Source of the DNA: Saltatorellus ferox
Lineage (GTDB): Bacteria; Planctomycetota; UBA1135; GCA-002686595
Assembly (NCBI GenBank): GCA_007751475.1
Contig: CP036434.1
Location: 5,833,524 to 5,897,523, forward strand
Direction: 5' to 3'
Length of the DNA: 64,000 nt
Below the pieces are notes generated by a model. It saw only the letters and a program-made list of their open reading frames with translations, ran no database searches and was not told the DNA's origin. The position numbers and the translations under genes are program-made. Shown here in pieces: positions 52,697-60,417 of this stretch (the stretch's first letter is position 1; each line of letters starts with the position of its first letter).

Positions 52697-54079
52697 ATGG
52701 TTTTCAGCCAGCCCACCTTCCTCTTCGCGTTCTTGCCGCTCGTGCTGGGGCTCCACCTCCTGGCTCCGCGGTGGGCCCGGAACGGGTTCCTGCTCCTCGC
52801 GAGCCTCCTGTTCTACGCGTGGGGTGAGGGCGGGCTCGTGGGCCTGCTCATGGGCTCGGCGGTCCTCAACTACCTCGTCGGCAGGAGAATCGTCCGCGCC
52901 GGTGAAGAGTCCGCGGGCGGCTCCCGCAGGCGCTGGACCGCCTTCGGCATCGGCGCCAACCTCGGCCTGCTCGTCCTCTTCAAGTACGCGGGCTGGCTGA
53001 CCGGCGGCGCCCTCGCCTTCGACCTCCCGCTCGGGATCTCGTTCTTCACCTTCCAGGCGATCTCGTTCCTGGTGGACATCGAGCGCCGCGATGCGGAGCC
53101 GCCGCGCAGCCTCGGCGACTTCGCCCTCTACCTCGCGCTCTTCCCCCAGCTCGTCGCGGGCCCGATCGTCCGCTACCGCGACCTCGCTGCCCAGATCCGC
53201 GAGCGCGCCGTCACCTCCGAGGCCTTCGGCGAGGGCGTCCGCCGCTTCGTCTTCGGGCTCGCGAAGAAAGTCCTGATCGCCGACACGCTGGCCGGGCCCG
53301 CGGACGCCGTCTTCGCCCTCGGCCCCGAAGCCCTCGGCCCCGCCATCGCCTGGCTGGGCGTCGCCGCGTACACGCTGCAGATCTACTTCGACTTCTCCGG
53401 CTACAGCGACATGGCGATCGGCATCGGGCTGATGCTCGGCTTCCGACTGCCCGAGAACTTCCTGCACCCCTACGCCTCGCGCTCGATCACCGAGTTCTGG
53501 CGGCGCTGGCACATCTCGCTCTCCAGCTGGTTCCGCGACTACCTCTACATCCCGCTCGGCGGGAGCAGGCGCGGTCCCGCGCGAACCTACCTGAATCTCT
53601 GGATCGTGTTCCTCTTCTGCGGGCTATGGCACGGAGCCGCGTGGACGTTCGTGCTCTGGGGCGCCTACCACGGGCTCCTTCTCGTGGTCGAGCGGCTGGG
53701 CGCGGGCGCGGCGCTCCGGCGCGCGCCGGGAGGGCTCGCGGTGGCCGTGACCGTGCTTCTCGTGGCAGGCGGCTGGGTGCTCTTCCGCGCTGCGGACGTC
53801 ACGGCGGCCCTCGACCTGTACGCGGCGCTCGCGGGCCGCGCGGGCGCGCTCGCGCAGCCCCTCGCGCTCCACGCGAACGCCCACGTCTGGACCGCGATGG
53901 CCGCGGGAGCGCTGCTGTCGCTGCCGGTCTACCCGGCCCTGGAGTCGCGCCTCGTCGCGCGCGGGATTCACCCTGCCGCAAGAGCCGCCGGCGCCGTCGC
54001 CACGCTCGCGCTCCTCGTGCTCACGATCGTCGGCATCAGCGGCCAGACGCATTCCCCCTTCCTCTACTTCCGCTTCTGA
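52697..54079 (+). CDS. AlgI-like MBOAT O-acyltransferase
   Basis: 460 residues with about ten membrane segments. MBOAT features: LGISFFTFQAISFLVD, FPQLVAGPIVRYRDL, LQIYFDFSGYSDMAIGIG, EFWRRWHISLSSWFRDYLYIPLGGSR and the catalytic His in CGLWHGAAWTFVLWGAYHG. It passes acetyl groups from a cytoplasmic donor across the membrane for polysaccharide acetylation. The stop overlaps the following AlgJ-like gene by one base (TGATG). The acetylated polymer is unknown. Confidence 0.93.
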   Translation: MVFSQPTFLFAFLPLVLGLHLLAPRWARNGFLLLASLLFYAWGEGGLVGLLMGSAVLNYLVGRRIVRAGEESAGGSRRRWTAFGIGANLGLLVLFKYAGWLTGGALAFDLPLGISFFTFQAISFLVDIERRDAEPPRSLGDFALYLALFPQLVAGPIVRYRDLAAQIRERAVTSEAFGEGVRRFVFGLAKKVLIADTLAGPADAVFALGPEALGPAIAWLGVAAYTLQIYFDFSGYSDMAIGIGLMLGFRLPENFLHPYASRSITEFWRRWHISLSSWFRDYLYIPLGGSRRGPARTYLNLWIVFLFCGLWHGAAWTFVLWGAYHGLLLVVERLGAGAALRRAPGGLAVAVTVLLVAGGWVLFRAADVTAALDLYAALAGRAGALAQPLALHANAHVWTAMAAGALLSLPVYPALESRLVARGIHPAARAAGAVATLALLVLTIVGISGQTHSPFLYFRF

Positions 54080-55659
54080 TGCGCTGGATCGATCGACTTC
54101 TCGGAGGCGCGTTCCTGGGAGCGCTCGCAGCCCCCGGGCTGCTCTCCCTGCATCACGGCGAGCGGAACGCCGAGCGCACCGCGGCCATCATCCGCCGCAG
54201 GCCCACGCCCACACCGAGCGCGCCGCGCTCACTCCAAGCAGCCGCCGCGTTCCCCCACGGGTTCGACGCCTGGCTCAACGACGCCTGGGGAGGCCGCGAA
54301 GCAGCGCTCCGCACGAACGCGCGGCTCTCGATGGAACTATTCGGCACCTCGCCCGCACCGGATCTCTTCTTCGGAAAGGACACCTGGGTCTTCTCGGGCG
54401 CAGCGCGAGCCATGGAGAGCTTCACGGGGACCGATCCGCTCTCGCCGGAGGATCTCGCTGCGTGGCAGCGCGCCCTGGAGGACCGCCGCGAGTGGCTCGC
54501 CGCCCGCGGCATCGACCACCTCGTGGTGCTGGTCCCCCACAAGTCGACGATCTATCCCGAGAAGCTGCCGAGTGGACTCCAGGAAGCACGCGGCACGTCG
54601 CGCCGCGAGCAGTTCCTGGCCTGGATGCATGAGCACTCCGACCTGCGCATTCTCGACATCGCTCCCGCGCTCCTCGCAGCAAAGCCCGCGCCGAGCACGG
54701 GCGACACGAGCCTCCGGGACCTCTACTCGCCCCACGGCGTCCACTGGGCCCAGGTCGGCGCGTTCGCGGCCTACGCGCAGATCGTCGGCTACCTGGCGGA
54801 GCACCACGGCGCACCGCCCGCGCATTCCCTCGCGGACTACGAGGTCCGACTGGAGGGCGGCGAAGGCGACAGCTGGGCGAGCCGGATGCTCCTCGACGGC
54901 GTCATCGAGATGAAGAATCTTCGGCTGGAGCCGCGCGCCGAGACCGGCGTGAGCCGACGCCCCGCCCCAGGTGGAACGGCGAAAGACTTCCAGTTTCAGC
55001 ACCCCGACGCGACGCGGCCCCGCATCGTGATCGCCCATGATTCGTTCGGACCGGACATCCGGGAGCGGATCGCCGAGCACGCTTCCCTGATGGAGACTCG
55101 CTGGCGCGCATGGCTCGAGAAGGACGTCGTCGAGCGAGTGAAGCCCGACGTAGTGATCGAGCTCTACAGCGAGCTGAGCCTCGTGACGAGCCGCCCTTTC
55201 CGCCGGCCCGAGTTCCTCGGACCCGGGATCGCGGGGCGATTCGAAGAGGGCGCGTTGCTGCAGAGCCTGGACGTCACGGAAGACCTCGAATTCGAAGGTC
55301 GCCCGGACAAGAGCCAGGTGCGAATCGAAGGCGGTGCGGCCAGGATCGAGCTATTGCGCGGCGTCTGCAGGCTGCGGCTGCCTGCGCTCGCGCGACCGGC
55401 ACCCGCCGACACCGAACTCATCCTGCGCGTCGATCTTCGGTCGAAGGTCCATGGGTCCGTGGGCCTCTACGCGGCGAAGGAGCTGACGGGGCCTCCCGAG
55501 ATCGGCGACATGGTCTCGGTGGAAGTCGGTCCAGGGACGCGCTCGATCCACGTGCCGCTCCTCGACTTCGACGCGGGCTCCAGGATCTGGTTCTTCCTGC
55601 CGCCCAACCTCGAAGAGGTGACGCTGCGCGGCGCCGAGATCCGGGCATGCCCGCGCTGA
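54079..55659 (+). CDS. AlgJ/AlgX-like exported SGNH acetyltransferase
   Basis: 526 residues from ATG 54079 with an N-terminal signal or anchor. The AlgJ/AlgX-like SGNH domain is visible in LFFGKDTWVFSGAARAME, HLVVLVPHKSTIYPEKLP, LYSPHGVHWAQVGAFAAYAQ (the conserved His-Trp) and RIVIAHDSFGPDIRERI (catalytic Ser region, usually GDSF). Residues after about 400 form a further beta-rich domain. With the AlgI-like partner it forms a two-component machine that acetylates an exopolysaccharide in the periplasm. Confidence 0.85.
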   Translation: MRWIDRLLGGAFLGALAAPGLLSLHHGERNAERTAAIIRRRPTPTPSAPRSLQAAAAFPHGFDAWLNDAWGGREAALRTNARLSMELFGTSPAPDLFFGKDTWVFSGAARAMESFTGTDPLSPEDLAAWQRALEDRREWLAARGIDHLVVLVPHKSTIYPEKLPSGLQEARGTSRREQFLAWMHEHSDLRILDIAPALLAAKPAPSTGDTSLRDLYSPHGVHWAQVGAFAAYAQIVGYLAEHHGAPPAHSLADYEVRLEGGEGDSWASRMLLDGVIEMKNLRLEPRAETGVSRRPAPGGTAKDFQFQHPDATRPRIVIAHDSFGPDIRERIAEHASLMETRWRAWLEKDVVERVKPDVVIELYSELSLVTSRPFRRPEFLGPGIAGRFEEGALLQSLDVTEDLEFEGRPDKSQVRIEGGAARIELLRGVCRLRLPALARPAPADTELILRVDLRSKVHGSVGLYAAKELTGPPEIGDMVSVEVGPGTRSIHVPLLDFDAGSRIWFFLPPNLEEVTLRGAEIRACPR

Positions 55660-55668
55660 CCCGCGGCC

Positions 55669-56910
55669 TCACTCGCCCACGACGACGTCACCGCCGACGA
55701 TCACGCAGCTCACCTGGCCGAGCGCCGACACGTCCTCGAACGGATTGGCCTTGAGAAGCACGAGATCCGCGACGCGACCCGGCTGGACCGAACCGCGGAG
55801 CGACGCCTCTCCCTGACAACGTGCGCCGTTCAGCGTCGCCATCCGGAGCACCTCCAGCGGCGAGTACCCGGCATCGGCGAGGTGCTGCGCCTCGATGACG
55901 TAGCTCTTCCCGGGGACGTAGAACGGAGCATCCGAGGGCGAGACGAGCAGCTCGACGCCCGCCTTCCGAAGCGCCGGCGCGAGTTCGCGGAACACCTCGA
56001 CCGTCTTCTGATACGTCGCACGCCGCGGGTTCGGGAGTCTCCGTTGCTCCGTCCATTCCTTCACGACCTCCGCGGGCAGCAAGTCGATGCCGTCCCTGGC
56101 GAGGAGCACGTCCAGCGCTTCCATTTCGGAATTCGCGAAGTACCAGTCGATGTCCGGGCAAACGAAGATGCGATGCTCGGCGAGCCGCGCGAGATCGCGC
56201 TCCAGCGTGTCGGGCGAGACGGCCGCCATGCGCTCGAGCGCGCTGGCGTGCTCGAGGCTCGCCATGGACTCGAGCGGCCAGTCGGTCAACGGGCCCATGG
56301 GTTTGTGCCCGTACCAGCGCAAGCCAGCGCCTTCGGCGGCGCGCGCGTACCCCGAGAGTTCACCCGCGGGCGGCCCGCTCAGGAACTTGACGGCGTCGAA
56401 GCCCTGCGCCTTCCAGAGGGCGAACTGCAGAGGCGCTTCTTCGATCGCCAGGAACCGGTTCCGGGCGAGCGGCGGCGCCGCCACGAAGAGACGCGGCCCC
56501 GGGATCTCCCCCCGGGCGATGGCGCGCTTGTCCGCCAGGAGTTCGTGAGCTCCGCGCCCGACGCGGGCCGTGGTGATCCCTGACTCCAGCATCATGCGCA
56601 GTGCGTCGCGCCGGAACGAGGCCGGGATCGGAGAGTCCACGCCCGGGAGATGCGTGTGCATGTCGTAGAAGCCGGGCGCGAGGTAGCGCCCGCCCCCGTC
56701 GATCACGCGCGCGCCGACGGGAACGGGGGACTTCCCTTCGGCGTCGATCCGGACGATCGCGCCGAACTCCACGGTGACGCGCCGCTCTGGCTGAATCTCG
56801 CTCGCCGTGGGGCAAGCTACCTGGACGTTCCGAAGGACCAGCGTGTCTGGTCCTTCGGTGTGGAGGCCGAGCAGGCTGGCCGAGAGCAGAAGCGTGAGGG
56901 ATGGGATCAT
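55669..56910 (-). CDS. Exported amidohydrolase family protein
   Basis: 413 residues with a signal peptide (about 1-18). Imidazolonepropionase-like amidohydrolase: metal ligands HxH in FYDMHTHLPG, Lys in FDAVKFLSG, His in YGHKPMG and SLEHAS, Asp in SPSDAPFY. The C-terminal beta-sandwich cap (GRVADLVLLKANPFEDV) is typical. Substrate unknown. Converges on the AlgJ-like gene with nine bases between. Confidence 0.9.
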   Translation of the reverse strand: MIPSLTLLLSASLLGLHTEGPDTLVLRNVQVACPTASEIQPERRVTVEFGAIVRIDAEGKSPVPVGARVIDGGGRYLAPGFYDMHTHLPGVDSPIPASFRRDALRMMLESGITTARVGRGAHELLADKRAIARGEIPGPRLFVAAPPLARNRFLAIEEAPLQFALWKAQGFDAVKFLSGPPAGELSGYARAAEGAGLRWYGHKPMGPLTDWPLESMASLEHASALERMAAVSPDTLERDLARLAEHRIFVCPDIDWYFANSEMEALDVLLARDGIDLLPAEVVKEWTEQRRLPNPRRATYQKTVEVFRELAPALRKAGVELLVSPSDAPFYVPGKSYVIEAQHLADAGYSPLEVLRMATLNGARCQGEASLRGSVQPGRVADLVLLKANPFEDVSALGQVSCVIVGGDVVVGE

Positions 56911-57072
56911 CCCGGGGCTACGCCGCCAGGCCGATACTGTTGGCGGGGAGCATCACGACCTCCGCCCACCTCGACGGGAGCACCGCCCGGTGACCGATTT
57001 GTGACGCCTCGGCGCTGATTTGGCCTTCCGCTTTCGCATGATGCGAGGCGCGATGGTCATCCTGTCGCCGTC

Positions 57073-58707
57073 ATGATCAGTGTCTCCGCCGCCTACTGTC
57101 CGAACTGTGCCGCCCTTCTGTCCTTCGAGCAGGGTCGGGCCCACGTGAGCTGCGCCTACTGCGAAGCCACCCTGGTACTCGATACCGGTCGCGTCACTCA
57201 CCGGCGCCCCCAAGGTGCCAGTGGACCCGCTGCGCTCAGCGCCGAGGCCTCGGTCGAACCCATCGCACAGCCCGATCCGAGCCTCTTCGTTCGCGACGCC
57301 CCCCGGTTTCGGACGCGCATCATCGAGCAGCTCGCCCCCCACGCCGCGGGCGTGTCCCACGACCTCTTCCGCACGATCGAACTGGAGGAGGAGCGATTCG
57401 GCATCGTCTCGATGCGCAGCATCGCCTCGGACTCGAAACCTGTCGCCATCGACCTGGGCCCGGCCTGGGACATGCTTTCGGAATCGCTCGAAGACGACGG
57501 CGATCCGGGACTCGCGGCGAATCTCGCCCTGGAAGAGCTGGCGCGAAATCCCGCCTTCCAGCGCCTGGAGTGCGTGATCGCCGTCCTGGATCCGAAGCGC
57601 ACCACGGCCCTTGTCTACACGGCCGGAGCGAGCCACGCCGCGCTCTGGGTCAGCACCGAGGAAGCGCGACCGATCCTCGCGGGCACGAACCACCAGCCGA
57701 TGGAGCGCGCGGACCTCGCCAAGGCCGGCAACCAGTTCGAGAACGGCCGCCTCTTGAGTCTTGCCGCCCAGGACCTTCTGGTCATTGCGTCATTCGGCTT
57801 CTTGAACGATCAGGGCATCGGCAGCGGCTTTCCGAGGCTCATGACCCAGACCCTCCGTGACCACCTGGGAGAGGACCCGCAGCGGATCGTCACGCTCATC
57901 AAGAACGAGTTCTGGAAGCAGCGGGAAGCGGGCTACAACCCGGCGGCGCCTCTCACCGGTGACCTGCGAATCGCCGCGGTGGGAGCGCGTCTCGCGGAGA
58001 TCGACGAATCAGCGGCGTCCGAATCGCTGCCCATCGAGACGGCCGAGACGCGTCATTTCCAGGTTGCGCTCCTGCGGGCACCCCGAACGGGAGACGAGGC
58101 CGTGGACGGCGTGCGCTTCTGGCCGCTCGAGGGAGATCGGCACGCGCTGCTCTGGCTCCAGTACGACGGGGCGCTCCCCGCAGAGATTCTGAACTCCGCC
58201 CAGGCGGGAGCCAATGACGTCCTGAGTCGCACGGACCACGGCGACTTCGACAACGCGCGCGCGGCTGGACGCAGCGCCTACACGCGCATCGTTTCGGAGC
58301 ATTCCCTCGATCCGGGCCGTTTCCGGATGCTCGTCCTCCATCTCTCCGACGAGTTCAAACGGGTGCAGTTCTTCGCGCGCGGGTGGAAAGCGCCCATCAC
58401 CCTCGGCGCCCGGGGCCTCAGGCCGGACGCCGAGCAGCAGCAGTTCGACGAGGGAGGCCATTGCACGGTCAAGGATCTTGGCCGGCTCTTCTTTCCGGGC
58501 AGCCTCGACTACGAGGGCAACGTGATCCAGGCCGCAGACCTTGCAGGGCGCTGGCACGGAGGCAAGTCCTCTCACCTCTATGAAGCACTGCGTCTCCACT
58601 GGCGCACGCGCAAGTGCGAGAAGGCCCTGACGAAGATCGCCAGGGCCGCAAGCGCGGACGCCGGCCGGTCGAACACGCAGGGCCTCCTGCTCATCACCGG
58701 AATGTGA
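57073..58707 (+). CDS. Zinc-ribbon protein with two degenerate PP2C/RsbU-like domains
   Basis: 544 residues. The N-terminal zinc ribbon has Cys9, Cys12, Cys27 and Cys30 (CPNC ... CAYC). Residues 80-300 resemble a SpoIIE/RsbU-type phosphatase fold: FGIVSMRSIAS, TTALVYTAGASHAALWV, and LLSLAAQDLLVIASFGFLND, where active enzymes have a Thr-Asp-Gly metal motif that is absent here. A second similar unit follows (HALLWLQYDGALPAEILN, FRMLVLHLSDEFKRVQF). Loss of the acidic metal ligands suggests a scaffold or pseudophosphatase. The fold call is inference; no closer relation is seen. Divergent from the amidohydrolase. Confidence 0.5.
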   Translation: MISVSAAYCPNCAALLSFEQGRAHVSCAYCEATLVLDTGRVTHRRPQGASGPAALSAEASVEPIAQPDPSLFVRDAPRFRTRIIEQLAPHAAGVSHDLFRTIELEEERFGIVSMRSIASDSKPVAIDLGPAWDMLSESLEDDGDPGLAANLALEELARNPAFQRLECVIAVLDPKRTTALVYTAGASHAALWVSTEEARPILAGTNHQPMERADLAKAGNQFENGRLLSLAAQDLLVIASFGFLNDQGIGSGFPRLMTQTLRDHLGEDPQRIVTLIKNEFWKQREAGYNPAAPLTGDLRIAAVGARLAEIDESAASESLPIETAETRHFQVALLRAPRTGDEAVDGVRFWPLEGDRHALLWLQYDGALPAEILNSAQAGANDVLSRTDHGDFDNARAAGRSAYTRIVSEHSLDPGRFRMLVLHLSDEFKRVQFFARGWKAPITLGARGLRPDAEQQQFDEGGHCTVKDLGRLFFPGSLDYEGNVIQAADLAGRWHGGKSSHLYEALRLHWRTRKCEKALTKIARAASADAGRSNTQGLLLITGM

Positions 58708-58802
58708 AGCCCCGCAGTAGCGCGTTCCGCATGCACGAATTCGCGTAGCACGCCGCCCGAACCGCCATCCTGCGTTGAATGGAGCGTGCCATTCGGCAGC
58801 GC

Positions 58803-59421
58803 CTACTCCCAGTGCAGGTACGGGTAGCTTGCGCCCTCGTCTATCTTCCAGGGGTACGGGAACGTCCAGCCCATGAAGCTCGATTGCATCATCATCTCCG
58901 AGGTGGAGAGTCCGGCTCCAAGGGCACTCTTAGGGCGCCCACGTTCTCGAAGCCGAATACCTCGGAGTTCCGGAGCCTGACCTTCTGGATCGTCGCTCCG
59001 ACGGCGGTGCCGAAGAGCCCCACGCTGTCGGATTCCACCAGGTCGAAGACCTCCAGATCCGAGAGCGTGTGGTAGCTGCCGTCGAACGTTCCCGTGAACG
59101 GATCGGCCGCCGTTCCGATCGGCATTCAGTCGAAGCCGCCGAGGTCGAGGTCTGCCTCGAGGACGTGGTCACCGTCGAAATCGCTGGAGATCGCGATCAG
59201 GTCCGCGTCCGAGGTCACGGCGATGAACTGCGCAGTGGCATTCGATGCGACGGCGAGCGCTGCGAACCACATCGTCGGCGGAGACGCGGACCTCGACCGG
59301 CTCGTCCGCCAGGCGAATGCTGGCGAGGCTACCCCGAGGGGCCATTCCCTGCACGGCGAAGTAGAGTTCGCGAATCGCCCGGGGGACACCGTTCTGGAGG
59401 GCATCTGGTAGGCTCGTGGCC
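58803..59421 (-). pseudogene. Decayed GLUG-repeat exported protein
   Basis: Fragments of one protein are spread over two or more frames. From 59421 downward one frame reads GVPRAIRELYFAVQGMAPRG and LADEPVEVRVS. Another continues AQFIAVTSDADLIAISSDF and EADLDLGGFD, then an in-frame TGA (59126-59128), then PIGTAADPFTGTFDGSYHTL and VGLFGTAVGATIQKVRL. A third frame carries the C-terminus STSEMMMQSSFMGWTFPYPW, then IDEGASYPYLHWE with stop at 58803-58805. In GLUG proteins the stop position is a Trp, so TGG to TGA is the likely lesion. Two frame changes or an internal deletion add to this. The 5' end is overrun by the divergent gene at 59422. Confidence 0.75.
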
Positions 59422-60321
59422 ATGGTGGAAACAGGCTGGCTCCAATCGATGATCGGGCTCTTTGCCGCCGTTGGCTCGATGCTCCTCGGGATCGGCGACG
59501 CGCTCGTGGCACTGGCGGGCGGGGACGCCGGTCCTTCGGTGGAGATACGACTCCGCGTTGACATGGAAGAGCCCCGGGCGCCCGGGCTCCCCATGGAGGA
59601 GACCCTTGCCGTGCTACAGGCGCGGTTTCCGGAGGCGAAGGTCACCCGGGTGCCGAGCGACAACGGGATGGCCGCGGAATTCAGCGTGATCGGGAAGCTG
59701 CCGGGGACGGACGAAGAACTCGGTGAACTGGCCGTCGCCACCGGCGAGTTTCACCTGCGGATGACGGCCACCGCCGAGGACGCCAGCGAACTCGGCGTGG
59801 ACCTGACCGCCGAACAACAGCGCGTCGAAACGTACCTGATGCGCCACTCGGTGAAGGCGATCGACAGGTACAACTCGCTCACCCCCGAAGAGGGCGGCTC
59901 GCCTGCGCGCCTCGTGTTCGCGCTGGAGGAGCAGGACGGGACTCTCACCCCCGTTCCGCTGATCATCGAGACGGAGAAGGCCTGGCACTTCGACGAGACC
60001 GCGCTCGCACGCGTCTACCGAACCGAAGACCGCAACCGCAACGCCTGTATCGGCTTCGAGATCGCGCCGGAGCGCCAGCGGGACTTCTTCCATTTCACCG
60101 ATACGCACGAAGGTCAGCAGCTCGCCGTTACCGTGGGGCATCGAATCCTGACGCGCCCGAACCTGAATCAACCCCTGGAGACGGGTGGCATCATCACCGG
60201 AGGCACGTTCGGGGATTCGGGCGAATGGACGCGAAGCGTCGACCGGTTCGTTCGACTGCTGTCCAGCCCGAGATTGCCCGTACGGCTACGGCTCGTCTCC
60301 ATCGAACGAAGAGGTCGATAG
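59422..60321 (+). CDS. Stand-alone protein with SecD P1-head-like domain
   Basis: 299 residues from ATG 59422 (GTG 59416 would add two). One N-terminal membrane segment (SMIGLFAAVGSMLLGIGDAL). The C-terminal 100 residues resemble the periplasmic P1 head of SecD (IGFEIAPERQRDFFHFTDTH, LAVTVGHRILTRPNLNQPL, IITGGTF), usually flanked by six membrane segments that are missing here. A GTGTF-like strand pattern and RLLSSPRLPVRLRLVSIE match the SecD head end. It may be an accessory secretion factor or an evolutionary offshoot. Not part of a secDF operon. Confidence 0.6.
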   Translation: MVETGWLQSMIGLFAAVGSMLLGIGDALVALAGGDAGPSVEIRLRVDMEEPRAPGLPMEETLAVLQARFPEAKVTRVPSDNGMAAEFSVIGKLPGTDEELGELAVATGEFHLRMTATAEDASELGVDLTAEQQRVETYLMRHSVKAIDRYNSLTPEEGGSPARLVFALEEQDGTLTPVPLIIETEKAWHFDETALARVYRTEDRNRNACIGFEIAPERQRDFFHFTDTHEGQQLAVTVGHRILTRPNLNQPLETGGIITGGTFGDSGEWTRSVDRFVRLLSSPRLPVRLRLVSIERRGR

Positions 60322-60417
60322 CCGGCGGGTTTCCGCGGCGCGATCGGCGGAACAGGACACACTTCCCCGACGTCCCATCGGGTCGTCATGCTTCTCCCGC
60401 ACCACCACCTCTCCGCC

